DNA of 64,000 bases from Nitzschia sp. DOCU1 (taxonomy: Eukaryota; Bacillariophyta; Bacillariophyceae; Bacillariales; Bacillariaceae), in the NCBI GenBank assembly GCA_951394045.1, contig OX595988.1, positions 2,061,352 through 2,125,351 on the forward strand. Reading direction: 5' to 3'. Below are positions 9,784-20,429 of the stretch, one piece after another. The notes beneath the pieces were generated by a model that did no database searches, was not told the origin of the DNA, and saw only the letters and a program-made list of their open reading frames with translations. Each line of letters begins with the position of its first letter. Position 1 is the stretch's first letter. A program made the position numbers and the translations under genes.

Positions 9784-12353
9784 TCAGTGTGGTGCAGACA
9801 AGGAATTCATTGAATCCGAGGCTTGTCTGATAGCCTTCATGACTCTTGAATAACGCGCGCTGCATTCCATCAGCTTCGCATTGCCTTCCTGTTTCCTCAC
9901 GCTCGCGGATGTCATTCTTTTTTCCCAAACTCGCGCTGCTTTGTCGTCCCCTCGTAGAATGGCAGCATCCATGGCCGCCTTGCAGTCACCCTCCTCTGTC
10001 ATTGCATCCGAGATCTCATTTAGAATTGGGTTCGAATCATTCAGTTGATCAGTAAAGCACTGGACTCGTTTTTCTGCATACGACTCCCGCAGAGTGTCAC
10101 GAGATAGCCTGGCCTCCATTAATTCCTGCGCTGCCTTACTGACCTCTATAGAGAGGAAGAGTGTCAAGAAGTTTCTGATACTAGTTGATAGCACAAATTA
10201 GCGAAAACAACGTATGAAGAGAAGATTTGTCGGTCAAGAAAAAACGTACCCAAAGCCACCACAGCCGGGTTTGAAACCACGGCCCTTTGAGTCGGAACAG
10301 ACCCTTTGGATGAACTCAAGAAATGGTGCTTCCTCTCCCTGTTCACGCTGTAATACATTACAAGTGAAAATTTGGTACAGAACATCTGATCCCTGAACAT
10401 CAACCAAAATTTGATTGCGAACGATCCCAAGATAATCATCCTCTGTGATTTGGTCTTGAAGTAGGCCATACACGTTTCGATAGCGTGAGCGCAGAATAAC
10501 GTCAAAAATACGGCTTTTCTTCTCCGCGAAGAGCCAATTTTGCGCTTCCAAATCAAAATTTCTGGATCTAAACAATTCATCAAGATGAGTTCTTGTAAGC
10601 TCGAGGTCTAGTACGGCCCCATCGCTCCCAATGATCCCACATGCTTCGCAAGTCTCGTATACTGCGACGGCCAGATCTACAGGTATTCCAGCTGCAGTAG
10701 CAAGATAATCGATCGTCAAGGCCCCATAGTATGACCGTGGGATCGCAAGAAAAGTGAAACCCTACGTTGGGTCACTTGTCGTTAGCAATGTAACAGAAAG
10801 ACCGAAATTTAGAAAACGCACAGGTGATGGTACTGACCTCCCCTGTAATGTCCCGCATGTCATTGCATCGTTGAACAAAATCAACTAGGTCCCTAACACG
10901 GGAAGCTATATGTTGAACGCCCTGCCCGAGTTCCTTCAGAAAGCCGTTCACGTGGCTGGCAAATCGAGAGTTAACGATCACGGAAGATCACCATGTCCAA
11001 TTTGGCGAGGGAACTTACCCAACGTCCGAAAGAGCATTATTGATCGGTAGGTACACTTGACTCTGGTCAGTCAACGCTTTCTCTTTGTCTGATGTTTCAA
11101 ATGGCGAGCTATTTCCAATGACAGTGCTTTCAATCTGAGCTTCTCCAGCTGCGACAACGCCTGCATTGAAGTCAGCCTGAGATCACCAGTAGGTTAGCAG
11201 TCAACTTGTTCATCAGTACGATAAGGACTGGCCATCTTTACTTGCCTTCGGCGTAAAGTCAAGAACTTCTTCCAGTGTCTTCCAAAAGTCAGTACGGCTG
11301 TAAACATTCGACACCCAGTGGTCACAATATGCGGCTTGGGAAGTATAATCAAAGCTGGCCTTGACCTCTGTCAAGCCCGGCAGAGGGCAGTGGGAATCAG
11401 CTCGATTCGGGTGCACCTCGACAAATCTCAGCAATGTCCCCTTATCTGGAGATTTGTCCCGACTCTTTCCCGTCGTTGCATCTTCTCCCCTTTCGTTGTA
11501 TGCAAAAGCCTGGAGAACCTTTGCAGTCACACCATCTGTTTGGGGATATTCGCGAAAGGAGTGAATCAAGTGCGGGCGGAAAGCCTGGTATCGCTGGTAC
11601 AAGGATTCTGCGTCATTCGTTCTGAAACCAAGAACACCGATGCCTTGGCGATTTCCATGGCATTGATAAAATTGACGAACGTAGTCTTGAGTTTCATTCA
11701 GCGCACTGTTAGCAGGAAAACCCAAATAAATACTGATGACCGTCCAGGCGCCATCACTTACCAGCATCGAAATGAATTAATTCATCCTCGACAATATCGG
11801 TAGCGTTGGCAAGAGAAGAAACCAGAATCTGTACGCCATTGAGATCACGCGATGTCACCAACAAGGAATTTGTCGTCGCAGCGATCTCTGTGGACGGGAA
11901 ACGGTAAGCAGTTACTCGAAATCCGAAGCCTGCCATGAGCTGCTTTACAATATCTCGATTCTGTGGTACGAACCCATGTAGTTCCCCGTCCTCTCCCGCA
12001 ATTATGGTATTCCAAAGTCTGCGTTTTTCTTCCAGGGTGAGCTCTTTGGAATCAATCGCAGAATGGAACTTGTTGAGAGAATCTTCAAACTGCTTGTAGA
12101 CTTCAAGGGAATCGATGTGATCGACAAAAATTTGAACGTGGGAGAATGACACCGAGAAATCTCCAGTTTGCGATACCATTGTCAGACGGTCAGAACTTTT
12201 GCCGAACTCGAAGGCCGGTGGGTAGATCTTGTTGCCGTTTCCAAAACATCTCCTCGTCCCAGTTTGCAACGGACGCCCCGTCCCCAGTGGTTTAAATGCA
12301 CGGGCGTTGTCGACAAAGGAGAGCACCAGTGCTAATACACAGAAGAGACTCAT
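9784..12353 (-). CDS. HPD: Plastid-targeted HPPD-family dioxygenase, six exons
   Basis: Exons inferred by eye: 12353-11762, 11685-11246, 11176-11019, 10955-10838, 10761-10250 and 10180-9784. The phases fit and give 738 aa. The protein resembles 4-hydroxyphenylpyruvate dioxygenase, an Fe(II) enzyme forming homogentisate for tocopherol and plastoquinone synthesis. Two vicinal-oxygen-chelate halves are seen, and the presumed iron ligands are present: His320 in DHWVSNV, His412 in GVQHIA and Glu585 in FLEFIQR. The C-terminal GFG-IRNF motif is also kept. The N-terminus is hydrophobic and followed by ARAFKP, a diatom-type plastid signal with F after the cleavage site. It is longer than usual (about 350-450 aa), with an extra 75 or so residues between 450 and 553 and a C-terminal extension of about 120. 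Intron 2 appears to be GC-AG. Function as a classical HPPD is likely but not certain. Confidence 0.75.
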
Positions 12354-13010
12354 CCAGGCGGCGCGCTTGTTGCCCTACGAGAATGGGGTCAGACGAAAAT
12401 ATTAAGTGTTTTGATGGTAACCGCAACGCGGTGAAAGTAGTGTGATCGTGGAGACGATGAGATGCATCCATGGATGATGAGTTGGACCTCAAAAGAAAAC
12501 GCGATGATCAGATAATTCTCTCTCTCCCAAGGTTTGATCGGATGAGTCAACATATCATCCTGCTAGCTCGCTCCCTCCTCGCTCTGGCAATTGCTTACAC
12601 GTGTAGCTTTTCTTGTCTGGCGCTGGACCTCGCGCAGATTAGAGTTCCTGTCTCTATGCAGTAATGACCGCGATAATAGAGCATGACACCCCTCGACCGA
12701 GAAACAGAAAGTCGGATCTTCAGCATAGAGCAGTTTTCAGATGGCACATCTGGACTGGTACGGTAGGCAACTCTTTTGCCATTTATATCATTCGGCCAGT
12801 CTTATCGCTCACCTGGACAAGAGATAATCTTACTATTTGGAAACCACCCAGCGACACGAGACTTGAATTGTTTCACAGCCTTGAATTGTTGTGATTTGCT
12901 CCGGCAAAAGATCTTACGCGCGTTGCCCGCGTAGAATAAGTACTGTTGCCCCACAGTAATTCTGGATGTAAATTCGTTATTGACTCTGGAAGCGATTATC
13001 AATTTAGAAA
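12354..13010. promoter_or_regulatory. Divergent intergenic region, HPPD-like / LIM-DA1
   Basis: This 657-bp gap separates two divergently transcribed genes and should hold both promoters and 5' UTRs. A 64-codon frame at 12470 is present but not convincing. No clear TATA or initiator element could be assigned. Confidence 0.4.
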
Positions 13011-15938
13011 ATGGATGACGAGGCCTTTGCACGAATGCTGCAACAGCAGTTGCTTGACGAGGAGCGCATGTTGATGGAACAACAGCAGGTACCAAACTCC
13101 TATCCGCCCCCGACAAGCCATCCCCATGACGGCGGATATCCCGGGTACGGCCAGGGAGCACCATATGGCCAGCCAGCACCATACGGTCAGCCAACACCTT
13201 ACGGCCACCCACCACCACAGCATGCCCACCCGCACCCCCAGGGGTTTGATCCTCACGCTTATGCACGCGGACTGCAGCAACAGGGTATAGTTAAAAACAT
13301 GGCTCCAAATCCTGTTCAAGGACAACCGAGTGGACCTCAGATGCAGCACACGCCCTACACCCCGGGCCCCTATCAACAACACGAAGACCCTGATCTTGTC
13401 CTAACTAGACGAATGCAAGAAATGGAGAGGATGGGGAATTTTAATTCTCACGGCTACCACCAGCACCCACCTGCGGGTCCACCCCAGGAGAATCCTCCTT
13501 ATGGGCAGGCCCCTTACCATCACCAGGCGCCTCCCCCCGATGCCAATCGCCCCCCATACAACTACGGACAGCCACAGCCACCATACCACCAGCCGTACTC
13601 GCAGCCAGCACCCGGAGTTGGAGGGTGGGCTCCGCCGACTGACCAAGAACAGGAAGATGCTCGCCTAGCTCGACTTCTTGCGGAAAGCGGCCAGAGTTTC
13701 AGGGATTTGGATCTTGGAAGGACTCCTGAACCTGCCCCACCGTTAAGGCCTTTGCCTTCGCTTCAGGAAGCGCCCCCAGCTTCTTTGTCCGGACCCAAGG
13801 CACCGCCGCAACATTCCGAAATGGTTCCAGCAGCTATGACCCCTCCGTCCCCAGCGCAGACGACGTTACATCGAGGGGGTTCAAACTCTTCTGCGCCTTC
13901 CTCAGAACTCACAATTAACCGGTCGCAAGAATTTGTGAGTAATTTCGGGCAACCAGGCGACACTGCGACTTTCGCTCCCAAAGCACCTCCCCAGTATGCC
14001 ATGCGCAACGACGCACCACCTAGTTGGCAGGCGGCCCCGGTTGTTCGACAGAACCCACAGAGTACAGCTACCCAGAGAACGCCAGGAACTCTACCGGCGT
14101 CTATGCCCAGGAGCTCCCCGGCGAATCTTGCCCAGAGGGAAACGGATCCGTTTTCTCTGGATCCCGGCCCATTACAACCGGTCGCCGCCAGGCAGCAACA
14201 GTTGAAACCCGCACGTATCAATAGCCCCAAACAAGCTAGAGAGCCTGTGCCCGTGGCCGCCGCGCGGCCACCTGCACTTGAGCCGCCCATGATGGCTGGT
14301 GATGCTTTCTTCGACGTCCCTGCACCGGTAAAAAAAGAAAAACAGAAGAAAAAGGGATTGCTTGGAATGTTTGGTAGAAATGTGAGCAAAGAGGCAGACA
14401 CAGCTTCTGCAAACGCTCCGCCAGCTTCTGCAAACGCTCCGCCAGCTTCTGCAAAAGCTCCACCGGCGGTGTCTGCACCCAAATCCGATAAGAGCCGTGG
14501 CATCTTTGGTGGTGGTAGAGCCAAGGCCAAGGGTACTGGCGGTCTGCGGACATCAAATGAGTCGATTGAACACCCCGCTTCAGATAAATCGAAACCCAGA
14601 GCATACAAATCATCGGGAGACGATGAAGATATCGTGCGATTTAAGATTCCAGATCCTGTACCGAGACCAGCTGATACCATTGGAGCACCGAAGGGTCCCC
14701 TCCCGTATTCATTGACGGTTAGTAGGGACGCCCCCATGCTTCCCGAGGCCACAGTTGGGCGACGGAACCAAATGTCACTTTCTCGAGCAGCAGCGACCTG
14801 TGCCGTGTGTATGCAACCAGCACAAAATCCCCTTAGTGCTCTGGACAAGAAGTTCCACAATGATTGCTTCAGGTGCATAACTTGCCACCAGCTCATTGAT
14901 CCTGCGGGTGCTTTCGCGTTTCTCGATAACGACGGAGACAAGCAGCCAATGCACCGGAAGTGCTACGCCGAAATTTTTGGTATTAAATGCTGTGTTTGCA
15001 AGGAATCGATACCTGCTGGCCCTGACGGCAAAGTTTCCTTTGTCAAGCACCCATTTTTTGACACTGAGCAGATGTGCCCACGTCATGCGAGGAACATGAC
15101 TCGGCGTTGCACCGGGTGCCACCGCTTTGAACCAGAAAACGAACCGTTTGCTGATCTTAATGATGTTGGTCGTTGTGTATGCATGTCATGCTGTCGTTCC
15201 GTTGTCGTTGATAGTCAAGACGCCCAGCCTCTGTGGGCCAAGGTCGTAGACTTTTTCGAGCACAAACTGAACATGCCCATCTGGAAAGACTTCAGGGAAG
15301 TGCCGATTTTGGTTGTCGGCTACAATGCTCTGAATGATCAAATGAACCACACCCAGAACGTTCATGGAGGGGCATCACAGATCATGACCAGGGGTTTGTG
15401 TTTGACTGAACATGAGAGCGGCAGAAGGTTTCGGATGAACAGAATGAAGTTCGATAAGGAACACTTGAGTTTTGTTGCGAGTGATGCGGAAGACAGGGGG
15501 TTTACATTTTTCCAGGTACCTGATGCAAGCAAATCTAATCCAGATGCAAGCGTCACAGCAATTCTTTGTCTCTCGGGACTTCCAAAAGATTTGTCTGCAA
15601 GTGTCCTTGCTCATGAAGCAACTCATGCTTGGATCAAGCTTCATCCGCGCTTCGAGTTTGAACGCCCTATCCCTCCACAGGTAGAAGAGGGATGTGCTCA
15701 ACTCATTGCTCTTCTGTTCTTGAACGAGGGTCTCGATCCTCCTGCTCCGCTCGAGAACAACGACGGGTCAGGACCCTCCGATGAAAAGTTGAGGCAGTAC
15801 TTCAAGTTTAGCATTGAGACGGACGACCACGAGATCTACGGGACAGGATACAGGAGGGCTGCAATGGCATATTCAAAAATCGGCATTGAAGCCCTCATGA
15901 GTCACGTCGTTCTTTATCAGGACTTTCCAGAAATCTAA
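13011..15938 (+). CDS. LIM-domain / DA1-like peptidase
   Basis: This 975-aa intronless protein has a Gln/Pro/Gly-rich disordered first half. The first residues (DDEAFARMLQQQLLDEE) and a segment near residue 216 look like ubiquitin-interacting motifs. Cys/His clusters from about residue 596 to 730 form a LIM domain (CAVC...HNDCFRCITC...) plus further zinc-binding pairs. The C-terminal 230 residues match the DA1-type peptidase region, with GLPKDLSASVLAHEATHAW containing the zinc-peptidase HExxH motif (HEATH, residues 868-872) and the downstream VEEGCAQL that supplies the third ligand. In plants DA1 proteins are ubiquitin-activated peptidases limiting organ growth. Here a role in protein turnover is inferred. 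It is convergent with the RNF10-like gene. Confidence 0.8.
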   Translation: MDDEAFARMLQQQLLDEERMLMEQQQVPNSYPPPTSHPHDGGYPGYGQGAPYGQPAPYGQPTPYGHPPPQHAHPHPQGFDPHAYARGLQQQGIVKNMAPNPVQGQPSGPQMQHTPYTPGPYQQHEDPDLVLTRRMQEMERMGNFNSHGYHQHPPAGPPQENPPYGQAPYHHQAPPPDANRPPYNYGQPQPPYHQPYSQPAPGVGGWAPPTDQEQEDARLARLLAESGQSFRDLDLGRTPEPAPPLRPLPSLQEAPPASLSGPKAPPQHSEMVPAAMTPPSPAQTTLHRGGSNSSAPSSELTINRSQEFVSNFGQPGDTATFAPKAPPQYAMRNDAPPSWQAAPVVRQNPQSTATQRTPGTLPASMPRSSPANLAQRETDPFSLDPGPLQPVAARQQQLKPARINSPKQAREPVPVAAARPPALEPPMMAGDAFFDVPAPVKKEKQKKKGLLGMFGRNVSKEADTASANAPPASANAPPASAKAPPAVSAPKSDKSRGIFGGGRAKAKGTGGLRTSNESIEHPASDKSKPRAYKSSGDDEDIVRFKIPDPVPRPADTIGAPKGPLPYSLTVSRDAPMLPEATVGRRNQMSLSRAAATCAVCMQPAQNPLSALDKKFHNDCFRCITCHQLIDPAGAFAFLDNDGDKQPMHRKCYAEIFGIKCCVCKESIPAGPDGKVSFVKHPFFDTEQMCPRHARNMTRRCTGCHRFEPENEPFADLNDVGRCVCMSCCRSVVVDSQDAQPLWAKVVDFFEHKLNMPIWKDFREVPILVVGYNALNDQMNHTQNVHGGASQIMTRGLCLTEHESGRRFRMNRMKFDKEHLSFVASDAEDRGFTFFQVPDASKSNPDASVTAILCLSGLPKDLSASVLAHEATHAWIKLHPRFEFERPIPPQVEEGCAQLIALLFLNEGLDPPAPLENNDGSGPSDEKLRQYFKFSIETDDHEIYGTGYRRAAMAYSKIGIEALMSHVVLYQDFPEI

Positions 15939-16131
15939 TTTGAATAATGAGGTGACATTTAACAAGACCAGAGTTGGAGAAAAATATATGGAATTGATGG
16001 ATGGTATAACCGAAACGGCAAGGTCCAGTCAAGCCCATGCGACTTCCTCAAACTACTAGTAAATAGCGGTATTAACGTGTGCAGCGAGAATAAAGTATTG
16101 CGTCGGTAGCAACAAAGGCACAGCGCCCCTG

Positions 16132-18275
16132 TTAAAAGCCATAGCCACGTTGACCGCCTGTAGAAAACAGCACTACCTTTTCGCCCTTTGTGGCCTTCTT
16201 CTTCCCTTCGTGTTTGGTAACCGCTTCCAAATTTCCTGCTGCGTCTTTTTTCTCCGCAGCCCAACCTTTCAGATTGGGAGCTGGCTTCCTGACCGTGGGA
16301 GCCGGTAGTGCAGGAAACGAACTCTGAAGGACCGGAAAAGATTCTTCCGACTCCAAAATGAGGCGGTTGGCACCTTTTCTGCAAGCATCCGAAAAGCTCT
16401 GTGCAGCTGGACCCATTTGCCTTGGAGTTTTATTTGACTGTGGCCTCAGCAAACTATTCACGTCGCCGACTTCAGGATCGGTTTCCGAAGGTTGCACGGG
16501 GACATCTCCTGCTTCTTCAGGAGCTGATGTATGAAAAAACTCGTCGTTCGGGTCAATCACATTCAGCCGGGCCTTCCGCTCACTAACCAGCCTGGCCTCC
16601 TTCTGTCTCGCAATGCTGTCTGCTCGCTTTTCCGCCTTCACTTTGTTTTGACGTAATTTCCGCCTCTTGGCCAGCTCCGGCTGGAACTTCCTTTTTGCCT
16701 CTCTGCTCATAATATGACCCAAGTCGAGTTCCACAAATGAAATGTTTGTGTAAAGAGGTAGATGTTCAAGAAAGGCGAATCTCTTCCTTATGTCTGGAGT
16801 CAGGTCGACATTCCGCACATCCAAGATCCTCCCAGAAACATAATCAGGAAGCGGAGGTTTATCTTGGGTGTCCCCGATGGGTCTTGTTTTGGAGAAATCT
16901 GCGCAAAGGCAGACCATATTAAATCCACTTAGGAAAACGAGCTGGCCGTCTTCAGCTTGATAGAAGTGCACCGTCTCATCTTCCGCATACATTGTGCCAG
17001 GTTTGACATGGAAATGCTCGGCCTCCGAGGTTTTGCAATGGTCGCTGGAAGATTGATGACTATTAGAAACCGATTCGACGGACTTCTGGGATCCGATGGA
17101 TTCACCCCGTTGACGTTCATGAAGGGTTAAGCCGCTGTCGCTGAAAATTGCGTCAAGATTCTTCATTGAGGGAGCCTCATGCGATAGTATCCCGTGCGCG
17201 GCTACATTATCACTTTTCGTTCGACCGGGATTGTATACGAGCAACGGTGACTGTTTTTGATACATGCCACAAGCAACGCTGGCAAAACGTCTTTGAATGG
17301 CAGCTTCGCCTTCATATTCTTCGTTGGCTTCTTTCAGCTGATTGGAAACAATTTCAAGGGCCATACTAAGGAAGAGGTAATCTGTGGATTCGGACGGTGT
17401 TGACTCCATCTCTTGCAACAAAGTTATTCGATTTTCTTCGAGCAAGCAACGAAAGAGCAACGGATCGACGTAATTGAATCTCGAGAATATGGCATCATCG
17501 TCGCATTGGCAAGGTGCAGTGTGGGCGCTACTGTGTTTGGGGGCATCCTGGAGTGGAAGATAGGGTGCAGGGCATCCGTTCTGGCGATGCAATTTCCTCA
17601 GACGCATAACATTTTGCGCAATCGGAGGTATCATCTTCTGTCTGTTGGTAAAATGCGTTCGAATAACTTTGTTAGTCGTATTGTACGTAGAAAGTGGGGA
17701 TGGTTGGTAGTGGCTTACATTATGACAGGCCGAAGGTCCTCCACCAACAAGGATATTGAACAGCAAGGACATTTTACTTCCTTGTATGGATTTGAAGCGG
17801 AATAACTCTGGACGTGACGAAGAAGACACGGGAGACAGAAGCTGTGACCACATTTAGTCACTCTCGCACACAAATAAACGGACAAGCAAATGGGGCATGC
17901 AATTTCCTCGGAATCACTTCTGGTGTCGATAGGAATGGAATGCTTGACGACTCTGACTGACTCCCACGCAACAGGCGAATCGCACCCCGAGAAAGTGTAC
18001 GCCGAGCCCCCCTGGATCTTCGAGCTTGACCGTCTTGTCAGCGCAAAGGAATGATCAGGTGAGGAGTGCAAATAAAAATTAGCAGAATTTGCCCTACGGC
18101 GCGCTGATGCTCGATCTTGCGCCGTTCGGTGACACGGCTGCGCCTGGCGTCGATTGTTTCGCGGGAATGGCCCCTGTGAACGGCCACCGGATATTTCAGA
18201 CGTAACAGGAGTCGAAAAGTGGAAATTCAGTAGCTCCGATGCAGGAATCGCTTGCTTCTTCGAGTGCCTCCCCAT
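16132..18275 (-). CDS. RNF10: RNF10/Mag2-like RING finger protein
   Basis: Two exons, 18275-17719 and 17641-16132, are joined across a 77-bp GT-AG intron in consistent phase, giving 688 aa. The N-terminal LLNFHF motif is typical of RNF10. A RING finger spans residues 127-172 (CPIC, CGH, CLPC, final Cys pair) and would recruit an E2 enzyme. The middle has the RNF10 block FYQAEDGQLVFLSGFNMVCL, then a Lys/Arg/Glu-rich helix (EAKRKFQPELAKRRKLRQNK). In animals and yeast this family ubiquitinates stalled 40S ribosomal proteins. The same role here is inferred from the architecture. The C-terminus is Ala/Lys-rich and ends GGQRGYGF. Confidence 0.85.
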
Positions 18276-18700
18276 CTCTAGCCAGAAAAATGTGGAGCGT
18301 GATTGCGACCAGGTTCGATCTGATGATCCAAACCCAATTATTTGATCTTGTTTATAATATAAAACTTCACCACACCTGCTGTCGCTTTATGTAAGCTCTA
18401 TCTACGATGGGACGGTATGGAAGAAGGATTCATCAATTGCAGGCAGGGTACCGCGATACCGTACCACGGATGCATGAAGGGACGATTAATAACGATCCCA
18501 AGATAACAGCCTTCATTACAAAAAAGATCTCGTCAGAAAAATTCTGCATTATCGTGTACGCGAGCGTCGAAGGGCGCGTCGTTGACGAAACCCGCCTCCG
18601 CCTCCGCTGTGCCACCGCCATCCACCGAGACCACCACCACGCAGCACCCCTAATATATCTAAGCTATAAAAAAGGTCATCTAAGGTGTAATACAATATAG

Positions 18701-18735
18701 CCCCCAACCCAAACCCTAACCCTAACCCTAACCTT
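18701..18735. repeat. Interstitial telomere-like tract
   Basis: Three tandem CCCTAA units (18714-18731) are flanked by degenerate ones (CCCAACCCAAA before, CCTTA after). TTAGGG is the telomere repeat of many stramenopiles. The tract is short and internal, so it could mark a healed break, an old end fusion or chance. Confidence 0.6.
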
Positions 18736-18894
18736 ACATATGCCCTAAAGTCATTTGTGGGCTTATGTTAGTTGTTCTTGGAAGCTCCAACGGGAGGGAG
18801 GACAGGCCTTACAGCTCAGATGACCCTTTTTACAGCTCAGATGTCCCCGAATACATATACACCCACGTATATATTATATATATTTCTTATAGCT

Positions 18895-19695
18895 CTGGAG
18901 CATTCGGGAATCCGTACGAAGGACAGACGGGGGCGTTCCAATTGCAAGCACCCCTGAAGTCCCATTCGGCGGAATTCCAATGTGTGTTCGCGTGACTCAT
19001 ATTCAGTAGATTTTCCTTAAGTAGAAATTCCTTAAGGAAATTTTCCTTAAGGGTATTTTCCTTAAAAAGTAAGTAGATTCTACTGAATCTAAAAGTCATT
19101 CAGTAGATTTTCCTGAATATCAAAGTCATAATGATGCCCAAAGGTCATTCAGTAGATTTTCCTGAATATCAAAAGTCATAATGATTCATCACAGCGGGCA
19201 GGCGCCGTAGAAAGATTTCTGAAAGTGCAACGACGCGACCGCAGCAAAACACAACACACAACAACACATTAATTAATTTTCTCGCAGCTAACGGCGGTGG
19301 TTCTGAAATGGTCGAAGTAATCCATGTCGTAACCTATTAATTATTTTTCTCTCACGTGTTCTCAATTGTCTGTCAAACCCGCGGTCTGTCCAATGACCGA
19401 CCGTTCTCTACATTCAGGAAAATTTCCTTAATTTGGTCCGTCCGACGACCGACCCTTCGGAAGACATTCAGGAAAATTTCCTTAAATGGTCCGTCCGACG
19501 ACCGACCGATTAAGGAAAATTTACTTAATTCTACTTTCCTTAAGGAAAATTTCCTTAAGGAAAATCTACTTAAGGAAAATCTACTGAATATGAGTCACGC
19601 GAGCAATCATTGGAATTCAACCGAATCGGACTCCAGGGGTGACTGCAATTATATAGCCCTAGTCTAACCTTCGTACGTATTCCCGAATGCTCCAG
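18895..19695. mobile_element. Foldback/MITE-like element with long inverted ends
   Basis: The left arm begins CTGGAGCATTCGGGAAT at 18895. The right arm ends with its complement at 19695. The arms match over roughly 180 bp, including CGTACGAAGG, a CACCCCTG block, GAATTCCAATG, GCGTGACTCATATTCAG and the repeated TTCCTTAAGG motif. The centre holds two direct repeats of about 45 bp (GTCATTCAGTAGATTTTCCTGA... near 19096 and 19144) and two of about 50 bp (CATTCAGGAAAATTTCCTTAA... near 19409 and 19466). No coding frame was found. No clear target duplication was seen at either end. Confidence 0.6.
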
Positions 19696-20429
19696 AAAAC
19701 CAAATCTTGCCACCACGCACCAAGCACGCGGTCACGCGACGACCGATCTGAGGAGTCAACTTTCCGAGCCCGCGCACGCCCACCTGACCTTGAGCGGGCG
19801 CGCCAGAGGCGACGACGACTACCGGTAGACTACTACCTATCATAGCGTACCAGGTATCGTAGCAGCAAACCAACAACTGACGCTGCGACTATACCGAGTG
19901 TTCTGGAGGAATGAATCAGATCACCAATCATAAAACTACCGGTAGAAATCCATCTGTATTGCCGACAGGTTAAAAGGTCTACCCACGATGTAGCATACAT
20001 TTTCATACATATCACCAAACACATGTTACTCGTAATCGAGTCACGTCTATTCGCATCGCCACGGGGCTCCAAGCCCAGTAAAATGTACTCGAACTACCAT
20101 ACGAGCCTCGTTCCCTCTCTTCTCTGCTGTGATGGTCCAAACTTCATGTGTAGCTAAGCTGATGGGTCCTTTAGAGATCAGGCGTTTTCACACGTGAGGC
20201 TACCTATCGGGCTATTCCTTTTGTACGTACAGGGGAGGCCGGGGTTAGGTCGTGCATTTCTTACTATACTCCTACCCTGCCATGCACCTATGCTACCCTC
20301 GCAAGCTGCTACATCTGAAAAAACTTTGCAGGAGTTTGAATCCTTTCAAAATTTCAATCTATGAAACATTTGTGGTATTGGGAAGCTTAGCTCAAGTACA
20401 GGGTGTACTACCGGAAGATACCTCTCGAT

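Larger units (their letters stand above)
18276..20429. other. Gene-free, repeat-rich gap
   Basis: No gene was identified in this 2.15-kb stretch. It contains a short telomere-like tract, a roughly 800-bp element with long inverted ends, and several direct repeats (see separate entries). Short open frames within the inverted repeats derive from the repetitive TTCCTTAAGGAAAATT motif and are unlikely to be genes. From 19700 to 20429 nothing recognisable was seen. Confidence 0.5.

Noticed and set aside
12470..12664. 64-codon frame with a hydrophobic stretch in the HPPD/LIM-DA1 gap
   Set aside because: It is short, has no recognisable family, and overlaps the expected promoter of two divergent genes.
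13763..14941. 392-codon minus-strand frame opposite the LIM-DA1 gene
   Set aside because: It is a mirror of the Pro/Ala-rich coding strand. The plus-strand protein has clear domains and this one has none.
19356..19667. 103-codon frame in the foldback element
   Set aside because: It is made of repeated LKEN units produced by TTCCTTAAGGAAAATT repeats. Not gene-like.
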